Source: Flavobacteriales bacterium (lineage in GTDB: Bacteria > Bacteroidota > Bacteroidia > Flavobacteriales_D > Sanyastnellaceae). From it: a stretch of 13,765 nucleotides of DNA. Numbering within the stretch: position 1 is the first letter of the stretch; every line of letters starts with the position of its first letter. Below are positions 7,772 to 13,765 of this stretch, in pieces. The position numbers and the translations under genes were made by a program. The notes below the pieces were generated by a model. It saw only the letters and a list, made by a program, of their open reading frames with translations, was not told the origin of the DNA and searched no databases. The stretch spans positions 1 to 13,765 of the forward strand of contig JAPKAW010000030.1 of assembly GCA_028825055.1 (NCBI GenBank). Reading direction: 5' to 3'.

Positions 7772-7969
7772 CAGGACAATTTGGTATTCGAATATACTAT
7801 AATATTTAGTGTAATCAAGATTAAAGCCATTTAATACCTATTAAGAAAATGTTTGTGCTGATACACATGAAATGTGAAAATACTTAGTTGAATTGTTCGG
7901 GTTTTTTGACAAGAACATGACGTTGCGGCCCCAGGAATCGATGAGGAATGCAGGTACTTTTGCCGCGGC

Positions 7970-10027
7970 ATGTATTTTTATGATCATCGACGTCTAAGAC
8001 TTGCAGAGGCTTTACTAATGGTGTTCGTGTTCGTCGTTCCATCTGGAACCCTTCGTGCTCAATTGTTGGGAGGATTGGACCATGCACAGTCGGTAATTTC
8101 AATGCCTAAGGCGCAATGGAATCGAGCTACTGACAGCCTTGAAGTGCGGATGGAGATAGCCGTGCACTCATTGGCCGCTGCAGAGGTGGTCGAAGAGTCC
8201 TCCTCCGCTTCAGATAGTTTCATTCCTCCGGTTCGCATGGATGCCGTCCAATTGGATCAAATTCCTGCCAGCTCGCGCATTGCGGCCTTGGCGGCAACCG
8301 CCGGTGTGGACATGGTGACCGCTGGCGCCGGCATGCTCCGTCCTGTCATGCGCGGGCTATCCGGTTTGCGCATTGCCACCTTATTCAACGGCGCTCGGAT
8401 TGAAAGTCAAGCTTGGGGAGAATACCATGGCATCTACATTCCAGAAGAAGGTGTTGAACGCGTTGAAATCATCCGAGGTCCAGGGACATTGGCTCATGGA
8501 TCCGATGCCTACGGTGGAGTGTTGAACTTTGTTCCCAATCAAGTCCTTCAGGAGCGAGGTAGGAAAAGCCAGGTGAGTTTGAGTGGATTTTCGGCCACTT
8601 CAGGCTGGCAGGCGACTGCCGCAACTGAGAAACGCAGTCAATCCACGTTTCATAGTTTCCGAGGCGGGTACAAGCGCCACGGTGATTATCGTCTGCCGAG
8701 CGGTGAGGTGTTGTTAAATTCGGCCTACAGCCAATTTTTCGCGCAAGGCACGTTCGGTTACATCAAAAGCTGGGGTTCCGTCGAAGGGGCGTATTCCTCC
8801 AGTTATAACAACGCCGATATCATTGGTCACGACGGTTGGAGTCAGTCTGGAGATCATTTGGTCACCACCTCCATGCAACTGCAATGGGGGGCGTGGCATC
8901 TGGTTCCGCGCATATCCTACCAACTCAACCACCGAAAGGAATTTGATCAGCATGTACATGTGGGAGGGAGTGCCGGCGATGAACTGCTTGATTCGATTGC
9001 TTTGGACATGAGTTTGCGGACGCTGCGCTACGACCTTAAGGGCGAACGAACAACAGCGGGTGGGTGGAACTGGATTTTGGGAAGTCAAGGGTTTACCAGC
9101 AGCAATACCAACGAACCAGAGGAGTCTGATGAATCTGTAGCACCGTTGATTCGGGATGCTGAGATCAAGGAGGTCAGTGGGTTTGCCATCAGCTCTTGGA
9201 AAGGCGATAAAATTGGATTAGAAGCCTCCGTGCGAGGTGATGTGCGACAAACTCAGTGGGATGAATGGAATGTGTTGCTGGGAGAGACTCAGCGCAAGGA
9301 CTGGTTGGGATCAGCTGCACTGGGCATGCATTGGGACGTGAATGAACACTTGATTTCGCGTTGGTATGCGGCGCGAAGCCAGCGGGTGCCGGGATTGTCG
9401 GAACTGTTTTCAAATGGATTGCACCATTGCGCGTATCGCATAGAAATGGGCAATCAAACGTTAGAGAATGAAACCAGCTACACTATTGAATGGAATACCC
9501 GATGGCATGGTCCATCCCTGAGCATGGAATCATCGGTATACCGCAATGCAATTGAAGACTACGTTTACATCGCTCCGACGAAAGAGAGTTTTGATGGCGT
9601 ACCCGAATTTGCATATATATCGACTGAAGCGTTGTTCCTAGGAGCTGAGTTTACAGGAGAGTGGTCTCCTTTGCGGTGGTCTCATATCGGAGCCAAGGTG
9701 GCCGTTTCTATGGTGGAGGCTACAGATGATTCGGGGTCAGAGCTGCCTTTGATACCGCCATTCACCGTACGTGTAGAATCCGGCTGGAGCGGGGGGGTAT
9801 GGGCCGGGTTCGACGAGATATTTGCTCATGTAGTGGTGAACTACAGCCGAGACGCCACCCTACTTCATTGGACATCGGGTGCCCGTATTTCAGATAATAT
9901 CCAATGCGTTTTGTCAATTCAAAACCTGTTGAATACGGAATATTACCCAACGTTGTCGATGTTACGCAATCTCAATATTCCTGAATCCGGAAGGAATATT
10001 CGGTTGCGATTGGAATGGAGGTTTTAG
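7970..10027 (+). CDS. TonB-dependent outer-membrane receptor
   Basis: 685 residues. The signal peptide ends near GTLRAQ (residue 31). The plug spans about residues 90-190, with MRGLSGLRIATLFNGARIE, QAWGEYHG, and VERVEIIRGPGTLAHGSDAYGGVLNFVP split across residues 163-189. The rest is a 22-strand type barrel ending QNLLNTEYYPTL and the terminal EWRF, with the C-terminal Phe expected of an outer-membrane barrel. Such receptors import siderophores, metals, vitamins or glycans using TonB-ExbBD energy; the substrate cannot be read from sequence. The usual N-terminal carboxypeptidase-regulatory-like domain is reduced to a short stretch (LEVRMEIAVHSL, then AEVVEES), which resembles the last strand and TonB box of that domain. 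TACTTTTG, matching the -7 consensus, lies just 8 bases before the ATG. A TGA in frame at about 7907 and no other Met rule out a longer start. Confidence 0.95.
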   Translation: MYFYDHRRLRLAEALLMVFVFVVPSGTLRAQLLGGLDHAQSVISMPKAQWNRATDSLEVRMEIAVHSLAAAEVVEESSSASDSFIPPVRMDAVQLDQIPASSRIAALAATAGVDMVTAGAGMLRPVMRGLSGLRIATLFNGARIESQAWGEYHGIYIPEEGVERVEIIRGPGTLAHGSDAYGGVLNFVPNQVLQERGRKSQVSLSGFSATSGWQATAATEKRSQSTFHSFRGGYKRHGDYRLPSGEVLLNSAYSQFFAQGTFGYIKSWGSVEGAYSSSYNNADIIGHDGWSQSGDHLVTTSMQLQWGAWHLVPRISYQLNHRKEFDQHVHVGGSAGDELLDSIALDMSLRTLRYDLKGERTTAGGWNWILGSQGFTSSNTNEPEESDESVAPLIRDAEIKEVSGFAISSWKGDKIGLEASVRGDVRQTQWDEWNVLLGETQRKDWLGSAALGMHWDVNEHLISRWYAARSQRVPGLSELFSNGLHHCAYRIEMGNQTLENETSYTIEWNTRWHGPSLSMESSVYRNAIEDYVYIAPTKESFDGVPEFAYISTEALFLGAEFTGEWSPLRWSHIGAKVAVSMVEATDDSGSELPLIPPFTVRVESGWSGGVWAGFDEIFAHVVVNYSRDATLLHWTSGARISDNIQCVLSIQNLLNTEYYPTLSMLRNLNIPESGRNIRLRLEWRF

Positions 10028-10053
10028 TCCTCGTTTATTGCGTTTTACTGGCA

Positions 10054-10061
10054 TAGATTTG
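10054..10061 (+). promoter_or_regulatory. Candidate -7 element for the patatin-like gene
   Basis: TAGATTTG matches TAnnTTTG exactly and lies 61 bases upstream of the ATG at 10123. A TTTATTG (10034-10040) sits 13-16 bases upstream as a weak -33 candidate. If used, the patatin gene has its own promoter and is not merely a downstream operon member of the receptor gene. Confidence 0.4.
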
Positions 10062-10122
10062 ATTTCAAGTTTGTTATCTCTGTTTTGCGCAACCAATTTC
10101 CGGTTTTTAACGTAATCAAGTT

Positions 10123-10992
10123 ATGAGTCAATTCCCCGAATGCGATGCCTTGGTCCTTGAGGGAGGTAGTTTACGTTGCGCATTTACTGCGGGAGTCTTG
10201 GATGCTTTTGCGGCGGTGGACTATCGCCCTTTCAATCAATACATCGCGGTTTCTGCTGGATCCATGGCGTTGACATCATTTTTGTCAGGACAACGAAAGC
10301 ATTTTATCGAGTTGGCCATGAAATTGGCAGACGACTCTCGCTTCATCAGTTTTCGGTCGGCCTTCTCAGAAGAGGGAATTATGAATTTATCGTTTCTAGC
10401 AAAGACAGTCCTTGAATCAGCTCCCATTGATTGGTCTGTTTTGGAGCAGGAGATGATGGGGAAAAGCACTTTGATTGTCACTACCGATGCTGAAGAGGGT
10501 ACTCCAATGTATCTAGAGCCCAACGTAAAAGATTGGATGCGCTGTGTTTTGGCATCTTCTACATTGCCGCTTGTGACGCGGGGTCGAATCAAGGTCAAGA
10601 ATCAGTGGATGTTTGATGGAGGCTACTCCGATGGAATCCCCTTCATGAAAGCGGTAGAACTTGGCTGTAAAAAGATCTTGGTGATCCGAACGCGTCCTTC
10701 TGGCCAACACGTTGAGCAGGGGTACTTGGATTATATCGCTTCATGGATGTATTGGTGGACACCCAAATTGCTGCGGCTTTTTGAATTTGGGTTCAAGGAA
10801 TACAATGCCCAAGTTGATCTGTTGTTGACTGGTGGGAATGGTAATTCTGAGTGGGAGGAGTTGGCGCCCAAGTTGCCCTTGCGCTCTGACGGGTATTACG
10901 TGACTAGCGTAGACTTGCTTTCGGACTATCACCAGGGATTGGATGTTGGTCTGGATTGGTTGTGCAAGCAAGGTTTAGTTGATAAGGTATAA
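10123..10992 (+). CDS. Patatin-like phospholipase family protein (altered elbow)
   Basis: 289 residues with the layout of the bacterial YjjU-like patatin group. An oxyanion loop near residues 10-26 reads LVLEGGSLRCAFTAGVLDA. The nucleophile elbow is AVSAGS (Ser44), followed by a conserved substrate-pocket segment CVLASSTLPLVT (residues 141-152). The catalytic-Asp motif is FDGGYSDGIP (Asp165). Family members are Ser-Asp lipid acyl hydrolases that act on phospholipids or other acyl esters. Two departures stand out: the usual G-x-S-x-G elbow has Ala at the first position (A-V-S-A-G), and the usual R-G in the oxyanion loop is R-C. Both Ser and Asp are present, so activity is plausible but not certain. 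No signal peptide; likely cytoplasmic or peripheral. It starts 95 bases after the receptor gene, same strand. Frame stays open from the ATG with no overlapping rival. Confidence 0.9.
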   Translation: MSQFPECDALVLEGGSLRCAFTAGVLDAFAAVDYRPFNQYIAVSAGSMALTSFLSGQRKHFIELAMKLADDSRFISFRSAFSEEGIMNLSFLAKTVLESAPIDWSVLEQEMMGKSTLIVTTDAEEGTPMYLEPNVKDWMRCVLASSTLPLVTRGRIKVKNQWMFDGGYSDGIPFMKAVELGCKKILVIRTRPSGQHVEQGYLDYIASWMYWWTPKLLRLFEFGFKEYNAQVDLLLTGGNGNSEWEELAPKLPLRSDGYYVTSVDLLSDYHQGLDVGLDWLCKQGLVDKV

Positions 10993-11016
10993 TAATATCG
11001 ACTGAACTTATTATTA
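10990..11016 (+). terminator. AT-rich inverted repeat after the patatin gene
   Basis: TAATAATA (10990-10997) and TATTATTA (11009-11016) form a perfect 8-bp inverted repeat with an 11-base loop, beginning at the stop codon of the patatin gene. A stem of only A-T pairs is weak, and there is no T-tract after it. It may be a weak transcription end or a protein-binding site; the sequence does not decide. Confidence 0.3.
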
Positions 11017-11093
11017 GTAAGATAAATTGGTTTAAATAGACAATGAAGGGTTTGATTGTTGTACATTAGTGTTCAATCGCTTATTCATTCGTC

Positions 11094-13765
11094 ATGTTAT
11101 GCACTGCTGCTAAAACCAAACAGGCTTTGCTCTGCTTTGTTTGTTACGGAACAATGCTGTTGCTCGCTCTGGGTCAATCCTCGGCTTCCGAAGGGAATGC
11201 AAACTATTTGGGCTCTGCAGAGTCTGTTGTCGATGAAACCTATCGGTTTCTGCAGACCGTTCAAACCCCATTTGTAGTTCTTGATCCCGCTTTTGATTTA
11301 ACGGGATACCAGACATACAAGGTGTATGTAGAGACCATGAATTCCGATGACTTTGTTCATCGTGTCTACGGTGACGCATCTCACAATGCTTCATTTTCAG
11401 CGCCCTCAGGGATTTACAACAACTATTACTGTTTAGGAGCGACCTCGGGACAAGCTCCTTCAGCGACTCATTTTTGGAACGGTTACAATGCGCACACGTA
11501 CGATTCTTGGGTTGGAATCGGACTGAACTCCTTCCCTGATCTGGTTGGAGGAGAGGAGGATGTCACTGTGCAGGAATCCGCGGGTTTGTCGTGGTCAGAT
11601 AACTTCAGCCTTGGACTCATGTCCAGCGGTAACTATGGACCAGTTGATTTTTCTCTTGACGATGTGAATACTGAAGGTGGATGGACGCTTGAAGATTTAA
11701 ATGCAACCAACGGCTTCACGGGCGATGATTATCGAGCTATTGTGATGCAAGTAACCAGTCCTGCTACGATTATATGGACACTCAATGCCGAAATTTATGT
11801 GCATGGGGATCCCAATAATGTGGTGCTGATTTCCCAGACATTCGATGGAACATCGATGGGCCCTGTCATCATTGAAGGGTGTACTGATGTGAATGCGTGC
11901 AATTATTATGACTTAGCAACGGTCGACAATGGCGATTGTGTTTTGGCTAATACGTTTTATGATTGTAATGATGTGTGCTTGAATGATGCTGACGGCGATA
12001 CGGTTTGTGACGAATTGGAAATCTTAGGTTGTCAGGATGTTGTTGCGTGTAATTTCAACGAAAATGCAACAGACGATAACGGCGTATGCATCTATGCGAC
12101 AGGCTGTGAGACCTGCTCAGGTGAAACAGATGGAACGGGTGGAGTGGTAGACAATGACATTGACGATGACGGTGTTTGCAATGCCGATGAAGTGATAGGG
12201 TGTCAAGATTCTATCGCCTGTAACTATGATGACCAAGCCACCGACGAAGGGGCGTGTATTTATGTTGATGGAATATGCGAAAGCTGCTCCGGTGAAACGG
12301 ATGGCACGGGAACCACTGTGGACAACGACAGCGATAATGACACGGTCTGTGATGTCGATGAAGTGGTTGGTTGTGAAGACTCTTTAGGATGTAATTACAA
12401 TAGTGCAGCAACCGATAGCGGTGCGTGTATTTATGTCGATGGACTTTGTGAAACGTGTTCAGGTGAAGCTGACGGAACGGGTGCAATTGTGTCCAATGAC
12501 AGCGACGACGACAGTGTTTGTGATGCCGATGAGGTGATTGGTTGTCAAGATGTATCAGCATGCAATTACAACGTTACTGCAACGGATGCAGGAGACTGTG
12601 TCTTTGTGGATGGCGTTTGTGATACATGTTCAGGAGAAAACGATGGAACGGCTATAATTATTGACAACGATAGCGATGACGATGGTGTTTGTGATGCCGA
12701 CGAAATTGAAGGCTGTCAGGACGAGGCGGCTTGTAATTTTATGAGCAATGCCACGGATGGCGGAGTGGATTGTGTCTTTGCGACAGGGCCGTGTGACGTT
12801 TGCGTTGGCTCGGAAACGGACGGTACAGGAACGATTCTTGATCGCGACGAAGACAACGACCTTGTTTGCAATGAGGATGAGTTGATAGGTTGTCAGGATG
12901 ATACGGCCTGCAACTATAACATTGCCGCGACTGACGCGGGATCTTGTGTGTTTGTAGATGGTATTTGTGAAACGTGCTCAGGTGAGTCTGACGGAACGGG
13001 CATTCCCGTTGACAATGACAGTGATGAAGATGGCGTCTGCAATGCGGATGAGGTCATAGGGTGTCAAGATGTCCTGGCCTGCGACTACAACAGCGCTGCT
13101 ACTGACGCTGGAACTTGTGTTTTTGTAGACGGTATTTGCGAAACCTGTTCAGGTGAATCTGACGGTACGGGCGCTCCAGTCGACAACGACAGTGATGACG
13201 ATGGTATTTGTAATGCGGATGAACTTGTAGGGTGTCAAGAGGCTTTAGCCTGCAACTACAACAGCGCTGCTACGGATCCAGGAGCTTGCGTATTCGTAGA
13301 CGGTGTTTGCGAAACCTGTTCAGGTGAATCTGACGGCACAGGCACTCCAGTCGACAACGACAGCGACGACGACGGCGTCTGCAATGCAGATGAGGTTGTA
13401 GGATGCCAAGAGGCCTTAGCCTGCAACTATAACAGCGCTGCTACTGATCCTGGAGTTTGTGTGTTCGTAGACGGTATTTGCGAAACCTGTTCAGGTGAAT
13501 CTGACGGTACTGGCACTCCAGTCGAAAACGACAGCGATGACGATGGTATTTGCAATGCGGATGAGCTCTTGGGTTGCCAGGACGCAACAGCTTGTAACTT
13601 CAATTCGGCGGCAACGGATTCAGGTGACTGTGTCTTCGTCGATGGTGCGTGTGAATCGTGCTCAGGAGAATCTGATGGAACGGGAACAACGGTTGACAAT
13701 GACAGCGACAATGATGGCATCTGCAATGTCGACGAAATTGAAGGCTGTCAGGATGAGGGGGCTTG
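11094..13765 (+). CDS. Giant secreted protein with TSP3-like 57-residue Cys repeats (cut by window edge)
   Basis: Translation from the ATG at 11094 stays open for 890 codons to the edge. The first 31 residues are a signal peptide: basic MLCTAAKTKQ, hydrophobic ALLCFVCYGTMLLLALG, then QSSA. Residues about 32-258 form a globular part with TYKVYVETMNSDDFVHRVYG, YDSWVGIG (136-143) and a WTL-x-x-x-IYVHGDP strand near its end. I recall similar 'YDSWVTIG' segments from marine secreted proteins but cannot name a family. From residue 262 a tandem array of Cys-rich repeats runs to the window edge. Each repeat combines the GC-x-x-x-x-ACNYN-x-x-AT module with an acidic VDNDSDDDGVCNADE segment like thrombospondin type 3 calcium repeats. 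This suggests a large, calcium-stabilised cell-surface protein. The alternative ATG at 11154 would lose the basic n-region, so 11094 is preferred. The C-terminus and any sorting domain lie outside. Confidence 0.93.
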   Translation, partial: MLCTAAKTKQALLCFVCYGTMLLLALGQSSASEGNANYLGSAESVVDETYRFLQTVQTPFVVLDPAFDLTGYQTYKVYVETMNSDDFVHRVYGDASHNASFSAPSGIYNNYYCLGATSGQAPSATHFWNGYNAHTYDSWVGIGLNSFPDLVGGEEDVTVQESAGLSWSDNFSLGLMSSGNYGPVDFSLDDVNTEGGWTLEDLNATNGFTGDDYRAIVMQVTSPATIIWTLNAEIYVHGDPNNVVLISQTFDGTSMGPVIIEGCTDVNACNYYDLATVDNGDCVLANTFYDCNDVCLNDADGDTVCDELEILGCQDVVACNFNENATDDNGVCIYATGCETCSGETDGTGGVVDNDIDDDGVCNADEVIGCQDSIACNYDDQATDEGACIYVDGICESCSGETDGTGTTVDNDSDNDTVCDVDEVVGCEDSLGCNYNSAATDSGACIYVDGLCETCSGEADGTGAIVSNDSDDDSVCDADEVIGCQDVSACNYNVTATDAGDCVFVDGVCDTCSGENDGTAIIIDNDSDDDGVCDADEIEGCQDEAACNFMSNATDGGVDCVFATGPCDVCVGSETDGTGTILDRDEDNDLVCNEDELIGCQDDTACNYNIAATDAGSCVFVDGICETCSGESDGTGIPVDNDSDEDGVCNADEVIGCQDVLACDYNSAATDAGTCVFVDGICETCSGESDGTGAPVDNDSDDDGICNADELVGCQEALACNYNSAATDPGACVFVDGVCETCSGESDGTGTPVDNDSDDDGVCNADEVVGCQEALACNYNSAATDPGVCVFVDGICETCSGESDGTGTPVENDSDDDGICNADELLGCQDATACNFNSAATDSGDCVFVDGACESCSGESDGTGTTVDNDSDNDGICNVDEIEGCQDEGA
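11877..13765 (+). repeat. Tandem array of 57-residue (171-base) Cys/Asp-rich repeats
   Basis: A divergent first unit (11877-12026, 50 residues) is followed by full units starting at 12027, 12198, 12369, 12540, 12711 (59 residues, variant), 12888, 13059, 13230, 13401 and 13572; the next begins at 13743 and is cut by the edge. Consensus: GCQDxxACNYNSAATDxG, then xCVFVDGxCETCSGESDGTG, then xPVDNDSDDDGVCNADEV. Six cysteines are conserved in most units, with an Asp-rich loop that fits calcium binding. Units at 13059-13571 are the most alike at DNA level and look recently duplicated or homogenised. Confidence 0.93.

Noticed and set aside
7772..7969. A clear promoter pair in the divergent intergenic region
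   Set aside because: The region is AT-rich, but only a partial match (TAATCTTG, minus strand, 7816-7823) serves the giant gene and the one exact match for the receptor sits 8 bases before its ATG, so neither is called as a feature.
12211..13726. Minus-strand ORFs opposite the repeat array (12211-12561 and 13427-13726)
   Set aside because: They are reverse readings of the 171-base repeat, giving periodic Pro/Ser/His-rich translations, while the plus-strand frame has conserved cysteines and a signal peptide.
11877..13765. A CRISPR-like array, because of regular direct repeats
   Set aside because: The unit is 171 bases, is read as one continuous open frame and shows protein-level conservation without unique spacers.
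1..13765. Mobile element, phage or tRNA features
   Set aside because: No transposase, integrase, terminal inverted repeats or tRNA-like cloverleaf could be recognised on either strand.

Overview
The window looks like chromosomal DNA from a marine or aquatic member of the Bacteroidota, most likely Flavobacteriales. The evidence is a FISUMP-type secreted protein, very long Cys-rich Ig/HYR-like repeat proteins, the 'GC(T/Q)D..ACNY...AT...G.C' cysteine motif typical of secreted Flavobacteriales proteins, a TonB-dependent receptor with a Bacteroidota-like plug, and starts without strong Shine-Dalgarno sites but with some TAnnTTTG (-7) promoter motifs. No rRNA, tRNA, CRISPR array, integrase or transposase was seen.

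Layout. 1-311 (minus): N-terminus of a FISUMP-domain lipoprotein/secreted protein, cut by the window edge. 312-767: a gene-decay zone holding a short fragment with an SGNH/AlgX-like motif, then a broken, frameshifted copy of ribosomal protein L20 (rplT) in opposite orientation. 768-1229 (plus): a small J-domain protein with a KTSC-like C-terminal domain. 1277-7771 (minus): a 2164-residue secreted protein with a signal peptide, three short Cys motifs, a dockerin/EF-hand-like calcium loop and 24 Ig/HYR-like repeats of four kinds in an ordered arrangement, without a visible type IX secretion C-terminal domain. 7970-10027 (plus): TonB-dependent receptor. 10123-10992 (plus): patatin-like phospholipase with an altered nucleophile elbow. 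11094 to the right edge (plus): a second giant secreted protein with a signal peptide, a globular N-terminal domain of about 230 residues that I cannot assign to a named family, and then a tandem array of 57-residue Cys-rich, thrombospondin-type-3-like acidic repeats that runs out of the window.

How the parts relate. The two giant secreted proteins share the same short cysteine module and both carry Asp-rich calcium-binding-type sequences, so both are probably extracellular structural or adhesive proteins; this is inference from composition. The receptor and the patatin lie in the same direction between them and may be co-transcribed or adjacent single genes; nothing in the sequence ties them to the giant proteins. 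The most unexpected items are the decayed rplT copy at 482-758, the 24-repeat architecture of the large protein, and the 57-residue repeat array with near-identical neighbouring units that suggest recent expansion.
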